Shown: positions 1 through 11,430 of the stretch, piece after piece
Numbering within the stretch: the stretch's first letter is position 1
How the letters are laid out: every line of letters begins with the position of its first letter
NCBI GenBank assembly: GCA_964023205.1
Contig: OZ026843.1
Span: 8,417,029-8,481,028 of the forward strand
DNA from: Lutraria lutraria
Taxonomy: Eukaryota; Mollusca; Bivalvia; Venerida; Mactridae
DNA length: 64,000 bases
Direction of reading: 5' to 3'
Position numbers and translations under genes: made by a program
The notes under the pieces: generated by a model
The model's input: the letters and a program-made list of their open reading frames with translations, nothing else
What the model was told of the DNA's origin: nothing
The model's database searches: none

Positions 1-785
1 ATATTTGGTAAGACAATAATCATAGACATATCTCAAATTTAACTTTTCTGTAATTTGTGTTTTTGAATGTGAGGCTGTCTCATTGTAAGTTAGAATCAAT
101 GGCCCTTTATCTAGGACAATTCATACTTTTGGTAAGACAATAATCATAGCCATATCTCAAATTCAAACTTCCTATATTTTGTGTTTTTAAATGTGAGACT
201 GTCTCAGGGTAAGTTCAAATCAATGGCCCTTTTACTTGCCATTTCATATTTGGTAAGACAATAATCATAGACATATCACAAATTCAACTTTTCTGTAATT
301 TGCGTTTTTATTTGTGAGAATGTCTCATTGTAAGTTAGAATAAATGGCCCTTTTACTCAGCTAATTCATACTTTTGGTAAGACAATTTTCATAGACATAT
401 CTCAAATTCAACTTTTCTGTAATTTGTGTTTTTTAATGTGAGACTGTCTCAGGGCAAGTTCAAATCAATTGCCCCTTTATCTATGACAATTCATACTTTT
501 GGTGAGACAATTTTCATAAGACAAATTTCAAATTCAACCTTTCTGTAATTTGTGTTTTTAAATGTGAGACTGTCTCAGGGTAAGTACAAATCAATGGCCC
601 TTTTTGCCAATTCATATTTGGTAAGACAATAATCATAGACCTATCTCAAATTTGAACTTGAAGAAATTAATATTTTAAATGTGAGACTGTCTCATTGAAA
701 GTTCAAATCAATGGCCCTTTTCGCCAATTCTTATTTGGTAAGACAATAATCATTGATTTTTCTCAAATTTAAAGTTGAAGAAATT
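1..785. repeat. tandem repeat, ~120-bp unit, about 6.5 copies
   Basis: The marker ggtaagacaat recurs at 7, 131, 252, 376, 501 (as ggtgagacaat), 620 and 737, a spacing of 117-125. Each unit also carries tctcaaattcaacttttctg, a gtgagactgtctca block and caatggccctttt. The last two full copies share a variant, gaacttgaagaaatta. The array runs off the left edge of the window. It looks like a local satellite; no coding frame is kept. Confidence 0.93.
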
Positions 786-790
786 ACCGG

Positions 791-882
791 TAGAGGAAAT
801 TTTTATTGGGGGAAAAACATAGCTTATTTTCAAAAGGGAAGACACTGAATAGCAGAGTCAGTTTCTTAGTAAAACCAGACAT
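791..882 (+). repeat. dispersed repeat fragment, left copy (partner at 63371-63452)
   Basis: Shares tagaggaaat, tgggggaaaa, atagcttattttc and tttcttagtaaaa in the same order and orientation with 63371-63452, at the other end of the window. No function is recognised. Confidence 0.6.
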
Positions 883-1107
883 GTGTCCATAGGACACGGG
901 TTCTGCCACATTCTGTTGTTTCATCACAAAGAATTCAGTACAATTACTGCTGCATATAAAATTTGTTCCTCACAGGACTCTACTTTAAACTTGTGGAGAT
1001 GAAAAGGTCAGTACAGGTGCTTGTGAATTCAACATATAGTTTTAAGACAGAATTATGTTCAGAACTACTTTATAAGTGGGTAAAGGAAAACTAAAACAAT
1101 AAAACGT

Positions 1108-1605
1108 TTGCTAACTTTTGCTAAATTTAGGGCCCTTAATCAGATGATCTCTGTAGAATCTGAGTAAAATACCTGGGTATAGAAGTTCAGATGCTGACAA
1201 ATATTCTTGCATGACTCTTGGAGTTATACTTCTGGAGATACACAAGACAAAAGTCCAAACATACCGATTTTTGCTAAATCAGGGACAATAACTCTACTGA
1301 TCTCCAATAATTTTGCATAAAAACTCCCTGGTGCATAAATTCACTTAATGACAACTATTCTTAGGAAGTATCATGGTCCTAGCAGTTATACTTTTGGAGT
1401 TACATGTACACGTGACACAAGACGAAAAAAGCTATTTTTTTTGCTTAATCAGGGGCAATAACTTTGCTGATCTCCAATGAATTTGCATCAAAATTCCCAG
1501 GTGCTTAAGTTCACATGCTGACAACTATTCATAGAAAGTTTAAAGGCCCTACCCATTGTACTTTTGGAGTATGCACAACACTATAACAGGCCTACGGACG
1601 GACAG
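1108..1605 (+). repeat. degenerate ~165-bp tandem repeat, three copies
   Basis: Three successive blocks begin ttgctaaat/ttgcttaat followed by a-gggc/cag-gg-caataact (about 1115, 1268, 1440). Each contains ctgatctcc-at, a ccctgg/cccagg-tg block, a (c)atgctgacaa-tattc block, and ends with ttatacttttggagt or a close variant. A gcctacggacggacagcggg stretch follows at 1588-1610, a sequence style common in bivalve dispersed repeats. Confidence 0.75.
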
Positions 1606-1715
1606 CGGGCAGCATGCGGGACTGCTAATAATTTATAATTAAATGCCATTCTATCAGGATTTTTGTAAAAAAATATCTTTATGCACAGCAGTAAACATGA
1701 TTTTGGTCAGATTTA

Positions 1716-2222
1716 CCAAGGACTTATATACATACATGGATTCGCAACTGCTAAAAATAGATCAAACGATATCGTTCGGCGATCCCACAATGCATTGCTA
1801 TATACTCGGCAATGTCCGACAGCTGTATTTGGGTGTTTACGAATTTGATTATACTAATAAAACTCTGGCAATTGGGCACGGGAAATTGGTAAAGGATGCA
1901 ACAAATTCCTTAAAGATATTGAGATACATTTATAATTCACAAAGTCTAAGTATAAGCATCGAAAAAGGCATCAGTCGAACATTTTAAATTCCAAGATGGC
2001 GGACATCTATTATAATCCTTTCGTCTCCGAGATTAAACATTCGGAATACCACGGATATTTTCGCTGTTATTATCATTCGGATATCACGGATTTTTTCGTA
2101 TTTTCGCTTTTGTAAACAATAGCTTGTATTCCCGTTGATTCACGTCTTATTATCGCGGGATTTGATTACTTTAAACTGCTAATACGGAAGTTGCGAATCC
2201 ATGTATGTATATAAGTCCTTGG
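1716..2222. mobile_element. 507-bp segment bounded by a perfect 34-bp inverted repeat
   Basis: Arms 1716-1749 and 2189-2222 are perfect reverse complements over 34 bases (ccaaggacttatatac ... ttcgcaact). The interior is richer in CpG than its flanks and contains ccaagatggcgg at 1991-2002, which matches the YY1-type element. A 114-codon plus-strand frame (1643-1987) crosses the left arm but resembles no protein I know. This may be a non-autonomous transposon, or a palindrome made by inverted duplication. No clear target duplication is visible. Confidence 0.7.
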
Positions 2223-2336
2223 ATTTACATAGTAATTTAGTAACCAGGAACAGGGTGATAAAGTAAGCATTTATGTAACAGAAATGACTTATCAACAGAG
2301 AAATGACACAATAATTAAGACATCTAAAGAGATGCA

Positions 2337-2530
2337 CATACAGTCAAACTTTGAACAAAGGTCACCCTTGACAAAGTCAAAATGTGGCCTTAACTGACAG
2401 GTGGCCTTAATTCAGAGGTCATTTTGTTCTAAATAATTAAGGACATTTTTTAACTGAATGGCCTTTATTCACAGGGCTCCGTGACAAGGCAGCCTTTAAT
2501 CACAGGGCTCTGTGACAGGGTGGACTGTAA
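2337..2530 (+). mobile_element. TA-flanked MITE-like repeat, 'gtggcctt' family
   Basis: Begins after a TA with CAGTCAAACTTTGAACAAAG and repeats gtggcctta, a tttgttc(t)aaataattaa block and cacagggctc. Similar wording occurs at 9385-9549 and 11262-11430. It matches the CAGTCAA terminus of the better-kept copy at 16398-16576. The right end is unclear. Confidence 0.55.
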
Positions 2531-4197
2531 TTTGTTAAGCCATATTAGAATTTCACTGCAAATTATGTAATGATAAGAGATATGCTCAATCACTGATAAC
2601 TTCAAGAAAATACAGCCTTAGATGATCTTTGAGTCATCTAAGCTTTTAAGTTTTAACTGTTTAAAGCAACTTTTTCAGATTTATACTGGTTCCTAGAAAC
2701 CATTGGAATAAAACATGCAAAGTTAACGTGAAACAGATGGTAAATGTCAAAGTAAAACTGAGTTAATTACCGATGATTAATGTTAAACAATTAAAATACA
2801 CAGCATGTTTTCATCGCGAAAACATATGACAAACACAACATGTTCCCGATTTCAACTCTTATTTTCAAAGACAGCTGTTCCACTAAATACAACAAGTGAA
2901 GTTACATAAATAGTAAAGTTTTCATTCATTTACAACGATTGATTCGGCCGACAATGAAAAAAGCGTGAGCTAAATTTACCTTTCGTCTTCACATGTGATT
3001 TAAACCCAATTGCAGTATAACACCAAAAAGTGTTCATAATGGTCGAAAAGATTATTTATTTTACAGCTCTTAACAAGTTGAAGTTTAAAACGATGTTTGT
3101 TTACAAAATATCTCTATTCATTTAAGTTAGAATTTTAATATTTTCAAGAATAATCAATGAGATACATTGTGTGGGAATATTAATTAATTCATTAATACCG
3201 ATTGATGTCTGGAAAATGGGGTCCTTTTTGGTTTAGGGTCTTAATTTTTGGAACTATACCATGATTAACGTTCATAATTAAGGAATGCAAATACACATTT
3301 AATCCAATGTATTGTTTATTACAGTTATTATAAGGTCCTATCTAAAACTATTAGTCACATTTTTTATCAACTAAATAATTAGACCAGATGGCGCATTCAT
3401 AAGTGTATGAAACATATATCAAAATCAAACTTAAGGAATTTTCATCTAATAGCTATGTTTTTAATTCACTCCAATAATCTATCTAAGTAAATGCATTAAT
3501 GTGATATTGTTTTAACTTCGTGACGTAATGCCATTTTAGCGAAATAACAGCATGCCATGGATATACCTTTAAAACTGCACACTCTGGTAATTTGAGTGAC
3601 TTAATTGGTCAATTATTACATACATCAGTTCCAACAGAAACATGCGTAATTTGACTGCATGATGGTACATATCAGTTGATAAAACAAGGTTTCATTTTTT
3701 TTTCACTTTAATCAGGGTGCAAGCTTACATGTATCTCATATCAGGATATCAAGTGACTTAAGATGAGAAAAGTATTTAAATTTTTCGATAAAAATTGTAA
3801 ACAGCAGTTTAATGAGAATTTAAAATTGTAATAAAATAACAAATGTTAAGAAATGAGAATTTTTCCAGGTCATGTGTTAACATTCTATCTACATGGAAAT
3901 AAAAGCTGATTTATGACAACAACTTCATAGCCAGATAGTCTATAATTATGTCAGCTTCTTAGGTTCCAATTACTGGTATACATATACAACGTAATAATGT
4001 GGGAAAGAATAAATAATCGACAATATTTCTGCTTGCCTTAAGTGTAATAATTAAATTATGTGGAGAATTCAAAAAATTGAAATTTGGAGAAGGTGAAGAT
4101 AGATATGTATTTCATTGTGAGTTAATATCATACTTGTAGGTGCATACAATGTTTATATACCGTATGGACATGTTTAAGCAGGCCAAAGTGTGATGAT
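2531..4197. other. gene-free AT-rich stretch
   Basis: No exon, tRNA or structured repeat that I can support. Only short chance frames. Confidence 0.5.
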
Positions 4198-4755
4198 CTG
4201 TGGTCTAGTGGTAAAGAATCGTAACTCTAAATTTTCCCCCAAAAAATGAGATGGACAGATTTTGGAAATGTTATAATTTTTATAGGTTTCCATGAAAAAA
4301 AGACTTACCATGAGATTTTTTAAAAAACAATGACATGCATTCATTTCAGTTATTTCCTTTTAAGTTTGCATGGCAAAAAGATGCAATAACAGTGTGTCAA
4401 TCTAATTTGATAAAGAAAATATAGGTCACCATGCAATATCAAATAAAATTGATATTTTTTCTATTTTTAAACAAGGGCAACAACTCTTACAAAGTTTAAA
4501 AAATGTGTCGTAAAATAGATCCAAGTATCCGAGGTAATTATCAAAGAAATAATGATAACTGCATGGGCAATACTCTTTGTGTAATATTTTTTGTGTGGAG
4601 CAGAAAGGTACAGTGATATTGTTCAAAAGGTTGTGGCTTCGAATCTCAGCTCTGCCTTACAAATTTTCAGGGACGCTTTTTCACTGCCCCCCTTTGTGGG
4701 GCGGCCCTGAAATGACCACAGCTGTCAAATGGGCCGTTTAACAACAAATAGACAA
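4198..4755 (+). repeat. tRNA-derived SINE apparently split by a ~390-bp insertion
   Basis: The tRNA-like A-box part (gatctgtggtctagtggtaa) lies at 4196-4215. The B-box part (ggcttcgaatctcagctctg) follows only at 4635-4654. After that comes a SINE body with ggggcggccctgaaatgacc and a gccgtttaacaacaaata tail, to about 4755. Such bodies are common in molluscan SINEs. The material between about 4237 and 4628 contains an acaagggcaacaactcttac repeat motif and seems to be inserted or rearranged. A C-tract (about 10 bases) lies at 4820. Confidence 0.55.
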
Positions 4756-5660
4756 GCAGTCCAGTGGGAAGAAATTTCAGGTTAGGGGATGCAATTTTAG
4801 ATTTTTGTCATTGACTAAGCCCCCCCCCCCATTTATTTCAAGTTCATTCTTTGTATAACGTCAAAGATACTGGTATTTGATACGTTAAATTTACCAAAAT
4901 GTATTTAGTCAAATGAAATATATTAAGACAAAACTTTGCAGAATAAAACTTGTCTGAGCTGTGTACTTCATGCGGCTCTATGTGCTGGGGCAAATTATAT
5001 GCTTGTAATTATGTTTTTTATACTGATGTATGTGAATAGCATATTTGGTTATAATGATGCTCATATAAAGCATCCTTTAGTACTCATCTAGTTCAACATA
5101 TCCTTGGACTAGAATAAATATATAACAATAACTCATGGTGTTAAAAACAGACAATATACTCCAGGTTAGTTTATTTAGTCTTTTCAGTCAAGAAAACCCC
5201 ATCTTTCAATTGTTTTCTATAATTTTCAGTAGATCTTAATTTCCAAATCATAGATTTTCTGTTGTATCAACACAGAGACACGTTGCTGAGATACAACAAG
5301 TTCATATCAATAATCTAACCATTTACATATGATATTAGACATGATACACACGATTTTCTTATGACCAACATGAGTTGTGTCCCTTTGATATGCTTTTATC
5401 ACAGGATTATGCACAGGACCATGCATGGAGGCTTAAATAATTATTGTCGTCCAAGGTTATAAAACTACAGATTGCTATCTGATCTCAAATTTCATATATC
5501 TTGCCTTCTAATGTTTCTAAGTTAATTATGATCAAACAATGATTATATGAATTGTTGGTACATTAGTCTGACAGCATTATAATTATCATCTGAACATGTA
5601 TCCAACATTGACCAGATCTAAGTCGTAATAGGTAATATCCTTCTATGACTGGATTTTCGT
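4756..5660. other. gene-free AT-rich stretch
   Basis: No exon or recognisable element seen. Confidence 0.5.
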
Positions 5661-5662
5661 TC

Positions 5663-5746
5663 ATATCGAGGGCTCAGCGCAACACTGTCGTAAGTTGTTC
5701 TTATTTCAATATAAGTTACAACACTGTTGCGTTTAACCCTCGATAT
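5663..5746. mobile_element. 84-bp palindromic (snap-back) element, copy 1
   Basis: Arms atatcgaggg...gtaa and ttac...ccctcgatat pair over about 31 bp with a handful of mismatches, around a short loop containing ttgttcttatttc. A closely similar sequence in the opposite orientation lies at 43060-43136. It sits inside a SINE-like segment, so it probably inserted there. Confidence 0.8.
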
Positions 5747-5947
5747 GTAGAGAAGTTGCAAGCTCCTTGTTGAAGGATAAGTTGATACTGTTAAGTATAA
5801 ATTCTTGGAAAACTGGTTAGGTGAACCGGCTGCCATAAATATGTAATAGGAGCAGGAAAATAATATACCGATGCGGGGCTCGAACCTGCAACTTCTGCTT
5901 GCAAGTCAGATGCTCTACCAACTGAGCTAATCAGGCTGGTGAATATC
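5747..5947 (-). repeat. tRNA-derived SINE-like sequence (Ala-type anticodon loop)
   Basis: On the minus strand 5940-5868 reads gattagctcagttggtagag (A box) ... gcaggttcgagccccgc (B box), with an anticodon loop cttgcaa (TGC). Mismatches in the acceptor, anticodon and T stems argue against a working tRNA. Downstream comes ggttcacctaaccag...aacttctctaca, a core shared with 39051-39156 and 51745-51855. Confidence 0.6.
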
Positions 5948-6969
5948 CCAGTCAATTTATAAACACAATATACTACACCGCAACATATAACTGAAAAATT
6001 GTTGAAAAAAAAGCGTAAAACCCCCTTAAAGAAATAACAGTGACTGATAATATTTCGTGAAATCTATAAATGTACTTCTCGAGTTAAGTCTCTTCATTTG
6101 ACAGCTTGATGGTTGATTGTCTCGCCAAAGCTATTATTTTTCAGTGATATAGGCACAAAATGACAGATTACATCAGTAATATTATACAACATCGTTCTAT
6201 TTAAATGTATTCTCACATGATATAATCATAGATTTTACTCTCATTTAGTTTCATTTTGTAAAATATAAATTAAAAAAGCAATACATCATAATATATACAA
6301 TGTAAGTAAGATTTTATGTTTTTAATGTAAATTTTAACCAAGTCATCTTTTTCAAATACTAGATGTTTCTAGTTACAGACCTGTCCAAATTTTGTGCCCA
6401 CAAAACTAAACTTTATTTATTATATGGCCAAAGGAATATGATACATCCCTTTCCGCTGGCATTCAAGAGCGAAAACAAATCCCCAGAACCTACCCTATAT
6501 TTATATTGAGCATGCATGTAACCAGAAACAAACATATATTGTATTTCTTATGCAGAGTTTTGATGACCATCTTAAAATTTTGTCGCCTTATGTCTGTTAT
6601 TTTATTTATAATCCATGTGGGTTTATATATCATGAAATAAAGTGGCACATTTTACACATAAATGTCACAATTTCTTGCATGAAATGTAAAACAATATTGA
6701 AACAATGCGTGGGTAAATTCTTACGATATAAAAGACAATGGTGGGCATATATAATTAACTAATATATAAGTACATTATGTGCATAATAAACTGCAAAGTT
6801 GTGAAAATAAGAAATCATATTACAATTGCCCTTTGTTCTCAATTGTTGCATAATCAGACAGCTGATGTTAACTCAACCTATGTACATCATGGCCATCGGT
6901 GTAAATGATGTTTTATGAAAAGGATGTCATAGGAGGTCATTGAATCTGTTTCTGTACAAGTAATGCAGA
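5948..6969. other. gene-free AT-rich stretch
   Basis: No exon or recognised repeat. A 70-codon frame at 6550-6762 has no family resemblance. Confidence 0.5.
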
Positions 6970-6971
6970 TA

Positions 6972-7148
6972 CGGTGCAACCTCTCTAGACCGGCCCTCTC
7001 TTGAGCAACATCCTTTCTTTAACAGCAGTAGGTTTTTTCCCAGTGCACAATTTAACTATTGATTAAACCTCTCTCTAGAGCAACAACCTCTCAACAACAA
7101 CATAATTTTACTACTCCCAAAGGGTGATGCTTTAGAGAGGTTGTACTG
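6972..7148. mobile_element. Tc1/mariner-style MITE, 'CAACCTCTC' family, copy 1
   Basis: Bounded by TA dinucleotides (6970-6971, 7149-7150). Termini are CGGTGCAACCTCTC and GAGAGGTTGTACTG. The inside is largely self-complementary (gagcaacaacctctc, ctctagagc). No transposase. TA duplication plus CAGT-type ends suggest Tc1/mariner mobilisation (inference). Confidence 0.85.
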
Positions 7149-8092
7149 TACTTACTTAGGCCTAAATATTTTTTTTTTTTTGGTTTGTTTATAGTTATTA
7201 TGCTCATTAAAAAAATGGTAGATTGGGGCTTTTCAATGGCTCTTGAAAGCATATGGAAAGGCCAAAACATTGTGAAAATGGCTTACCACTCCTTGGGCCT
7301 TAAATATAAAAAGTCTAGGGGTGCAGGGAAAAATTAGGGTACATTGAGTAACCAGAAAGACAATTTTTTTCATAATTAATACATGTTATTTGAAAGTCCT
7401 GTTTTCAAGTTGCACTACTGCTTTAATATTGGTCAGCAGATACTTTTATAGTTCCATTTTAATCCAAGAATAAATACTGAAATGGATCAAGCTTAGATTC
7501 ACATTAGGTCATTGCTCTATGTTCATATGTTTGTATTTTAAATTCTGTATCCTGAAAGCCACTTCCATGAAATTAGACCAGTGATTTGAATAACAATTTA
7601 CTACAATTTAGCCATGTCTCAAAAAACTATCATCTATATAATGAGTTAATTTACATACATTTACATTCTCTGTTTATAATGACTCTAGTAGGGGTGTATC
7701 TAACAATAAGCACTGTACCCCATCAGCGTACACTTTATCTCAGAAGAGAAAAATTATCAATGACCAAAAATGGTATAAAAATTAAAAGCTTAAGTGGGTG
7801 AGACCTTGAGACAGCAGCTGTACATACTTAGTGACCTGCCTCACAGAATGTCTTCAGCATTACATGTACGTACACTAGATTGGACCCTAGAAATACGTAC
7901 TCAGAGCTGTATTATAGTGAAATCAAAGTACTGTAAATATCTGACAATTTGAAAACCATACTGAGTAAGAACTTCTTTTCATTTTATAGTTATTATATTG
8001 CAAAGTAAAACCAACTTGAACCAAGGATTGATAATTAGTTGTTTATTGGAAACTGAATGATAGTTCAGCTTTCTATAGCTGTCATACGCTTG

Positions 8093-8240
8093 CAGCGCAT
8101 GAATTTTGATGTAGACCAAAGTTGTACTTTTTCTACATCCGCCACTGTAATTGTTAAACTTGTAACCATTCCATGTTGCTGTACAAGTCTATGAAAGTTC
8201 AGTTTCCATGAGTACTTTCAGTATTTTGATTTATAAACTA
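8093..8240 (+). repeat. dispersed ~130-bp repeat, 'agtactttcagta' family, copy 1
   Basis: Contains gaattttgatgtagacc, ccattccatg-tgctgtac, aagtctatgaaagttca and ccatgagtactttcagta, matching 57308-57440 in the same order and 53885-54010 on the minus strand. Non-coding. Confidence 0.75.
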
Positions 8241-8327
8241 TGGTACAACATTAACTTAGATCATTCATCTATCTATTTAGGCATCCATCTCTAAACAATT
8301 AAACTTTGATTTTTTATTAATTCAATA

Positions 8328-8503
8328 CAGTACAACCTCTGAAGAGCAACACCCTGTTGGAGCTGCAAATATTGGCTGTTGTTCAGAGGTTGTTGCTCAA
8401 CAGATGTTAAATTTATAGTAAATATCAGCTTAGGGAAATTTTGAAGGTGTTGTTATATAGAGGTTGTTGCTCTACAGAGGACCGCTCTGGAGAGGTTGTA
8501 CAG
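8328..8503. mobile_element. Tc1/mariner-style MITE, 'CAACCTCTC' family, copy 2
   Basis: TA-flanked, termini CAGTACAACCTCTG and AGAGGTTGTACAG. It has an internal gctgcaaatattggctgttg and gtaaatatcagcttaggg, which make it a near twin of the copy at 49608-49783. Confidence 0.88.
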
Positions 8504-9384
8504 TACTTACATTCATAGTTCATTAACAAAACTATTATACTAAATATTAATTCTAAAAATGATATACAAGATGTAACTTTTCATTATCATAAATGACAAA
8601 TCTGGAATGGTGTCCCTTTAAGTCAGTAACATAAATAGCTATAAATGTGAATACCACAGCAAATAATGTCATTCTTAAGGGTTAATCTTGATAAAAAGAC
8701 AAATTATCCTATCATAAATCACAGACTCTTATTATAAAATGCTGACAATAAAATGTTCAGCACTATACATCATGTTATTAACTTATTATATCATTTCAGT
8801 ACATATAACAATTTTAATAAATTATCTCCCTTCAGTTCAGGACATTCATTAACCAAAAAATATTAAATTTTGATTTATTAGCAATTAAGATAATAAAGAC
8901 ATTAATTTGTTTCAATGTTTTAATACATGTCAGTATATATAATAATGTGATGTTTACAAATGTCTGTACAAAGTTTTAGAGCTTCGATCAATTTGACTTT
9001 TTAAAATAATAAAGGGGAGTGAATTAGTCCAGTATTTCATCCTTACTAGCTTTAATGTTCATTTTATTAACAAAACTGATGAATCATTTTTCAGGTTACA
9101 GTTTCTTAAAGTACTACCTTTGTCTTTTTGAGAAATCTAGCTATAGTGGCAATTTAGTGGCAGTTTTCATAAATTTAATTTAAATTAGACTCATTATTTG
9201 ATTTTTAGTGGAGAAGATAAAACTTTGAACATTGAATATGCATATACATTGTGCATGTCATATTTTTATCTTGATAAAAAATATTGATAAGCTTAGTTAT
9301 TAAGATATCATATATCTCACAACAAACTGCCTATGAAGACCATATTCTGTCAATTTGGTTCAATAAATGTTCTGTATACATATA
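8504..9384. other. gene-free AT-rich stretch
   Basis: Nothing recognisable. Confidence 0.5.
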
Positions 9385-9549
9385 CAGTCAACCTGTGTTA
9401 GTGGCCACCCCTGTATAAAGGCCACCTTGAGAATAAAATCCATTCTATTAAAAACTGTCATTAATTATTTAGAGCAAAATGACCTCCAAATAAAGGCCAC
9501 CTGTCAATACCGGCCATATTTTGTCTTGCTCAATATTGGCCTTTGTTCA
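9385..9549 (+). mobile_element. TA-flanked MITE-like repeat, 'gtggcc' family, copy
   Basis: Starts after TA as CAGTCAACCTGTGTTAGTGG. It has repeated aaaggccacc, a ttatttagagcaaaatgacc block and tattggcctttgttcacagg. Its right part is interrupted by the element at 9550-9724. Confidence 0.6.
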
Positions 9550-9724
9550 CAGGGTTCTCAAAAACAACCGGCAACAGGCCAATTTAGCCACTTAGAAACG
9601 AGTGTGGGCCAGTTGGAAATCTCAAAATGTTTAAGATATTGCTGGGAAAATGCCTGGACCCCACCTAGCAGGCCTGTTAGTCTAGCTTTTGGGCCTGTTG
9701 GCCTCAAAATTATTGAGAACCCTG
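9550..9724. mobile_element. inverted-repeat element with 'cagggttctcaa' ends, nested
   Basis: Left end cagggttctcaa, right end ttgagaaccctg. The interior is gc-richer, with aacaggcc and ggcctgttag/ggcctgttgg blocks. It sits at the broken right end of the preceding MITE, so it is probably a later insertion. The 129-codon frame at 9367-9756 simply crosses both repeats. Confidence 0.7.
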
Positions 9725-9763
9725 GATGTGATTTCAGTGATGATAGGATACTGTAGGTCTGAT

Positions 9764-9804
9764 CAGGGATGCTATATTACAATAATAATAATATAGCATC
9801 CCTG
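9764..9804. repeat. perfect 16-bp hairpin
   Basis: cagggatgctatatta (9764-9779) and its exact reverse complement (9789-9804), separated by nine bases of caa/taa. Transcribed, it would form a strong stem. Confidence 0.85.
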
Positions 9805-11157
9805 GTCTGATATAGTCTCAACTCAGAACTCAATGTCCATTTGTTTCATGTGTTTTAAGTACAATGTGTATGGTAAAAGATGGAAATTAGAATAGACATA
9901 AATAAATTGTTGTTCTGTGCTTCTTTGTTCAGTTTTAATTAATTATTCCAATTAAACCTTGCATTTTCATACTGTAGGCTCTTTTCAGTCATTTACTTGA
10001 CTTGTGTCACTCAATAAATATTAATTACAATGTTATATGACTTAGACTGTAAAAAATGTTACACCAAAGCTTTAAACACATACCTCATTTATAAACATTA
10101 ATTGATTAATTAATTGGAATCTGTAAGTATACCAGTAACAATAAACAATAGCATTGTGTTTACATTGAACAGAGGGTGATTCTAATTGTTTTCTGGATAA
10201 TGTCTGTTTTGAGTCTTTGATATTTTATTCCCATTATTGTATTTTTTCCCCATAAAAGGACAGTATTCTTTAATTGTACAACTCTGAAAAAGAATGGCAG
10301 CAAAGTTAGACAGGTGACATGTCTATTCAGTTTAAGCGTCAATTTTCTCTCCATTTTTTATGTTTTAAAACATCTTCAAGTAGGTAAAACATACCATCAT
10401 ACAGGCACTCAGTGTTTTTAGTTGCACTCAAATTCCATTCAAAGACAATGATTTATCTCAATATTTTTTGTCCTTCATAAAAAATGCAACATTTTCACCT
10501 ATGTCAAGTTCTCTTCTATTCATATTTAATTAAAAATATAAAAAGTAACATTATTGTTATCATGCCACCTACATTGATCAGTTGAAACCTTGTGCTGGAT
10601 TAGACTACATCGTTTGTGTTTTTTTTCATCTTTTCTCCAATTAATTTTCTTTGTGACAAATCTACATACTTTGGGTTTCAATCAGACTGTGAACAATACA
10701 ATTCTAGCTTCTGTCAACCATCTTAGGTCATTCTCTGTCACCAGTCTGACAGGTTATAATTAACACTTTGAAATCTTAATGACTTTTTAATGTACTTGAC
10801 AACTACATAATATTATATTTTGTTGTCTTCATGTACACGTTCATGCACTTAAACAACCCCATAAACTTTTTTATTAGAACTTGAAGCAATTAAAACTGAC
10901 TGCTTGTGCGCTTCAGTTCAGAATTTGCAGGTGCATATAAAAACAATTCTTTAATTATGATTTTTTTTATTAAGCACAAACAAATTAATAAGATAGATCA
11001 TTGTAATATATGAGTATTTGTGAATGATTGAGATGTTTTCCAATAACAGATCTTTCTTGGTCCAAGTTTGACCAAAGCTGTTTCACAAAAATGAGGGAAT
11101 TGGTTCCTTGCTGTCAGATGTTTTACTAAGAAATCTCCTGTAGATAAGGCTATAGGG
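9805..11157. other. gene-free AT-rich stretch
   Basis: No exon or structured repeat that I can support. Confidence 0.5.
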
Positions 11158-11210
11158 TCAGATGTATGTTCCAGTTATCACAAAATTTGTCATTGTCAGA
11201 TACCCACGGC

Positions 11211-11248
11211 TGCTGACTCCACTCCATATGTAGCCAGTGGAGTCAGCA
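11211..11248. repeat. perfect 13-bp hairpin in a repeat-rich patch
   Basis: tgctgactccact (11211-11223) and agtggagtcagca (11236-11248) with a 12-base spacer. It borders the gtggcc-type repeat at 11262-11430. Confidence 0.8.
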
Positions 11249-11261
11249 ATCGATGGTATCA

Positions 11262-11430
11262 AACCTGTAAGCGCCACCTCCAAATAAAGGCTATCGTGTG
11301 AATGAAGGCAGTTCTTTAAAAAACTGTCAATGACCATTAAGAGGAAAATGTTCCCTGAATAAGGACCACTTGTCAAAAATGGCCACAGTTTGTCTTTCTC
11401 AAGGGTGGCCTTTGTTAACAGGTTTGACGG
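11262..11430 (+). mobile_element. MITE-like repeat, 'gtggcc' family, decayed copy
   Basis: Contains gtaagcgccacctccaaata, actgtcaatgaccattaaga and ggtggcctttgttaacaggt, in the order seen at 9385-9549. Confidence 0.55.

Noticed and set aside
1643..1987. 114-codon plus-strand frame as a gene
   Set aside because: It crosses the left inverted-repeat arm and resembles nothing known. It is kept only as a note on the element.
5868..5940. functional tRNA-Ala (TGC)
   Set aside because: Boxes are present, but mismatches in the acceptor, anticodon and T stems and the attached SINE body point to a tRNA-derived repeat.
9367..9756. 129-codon plus-strand frame as a gene
   Set aside because: It runs through two repeat elements, and its translation is only the repeat sequence.
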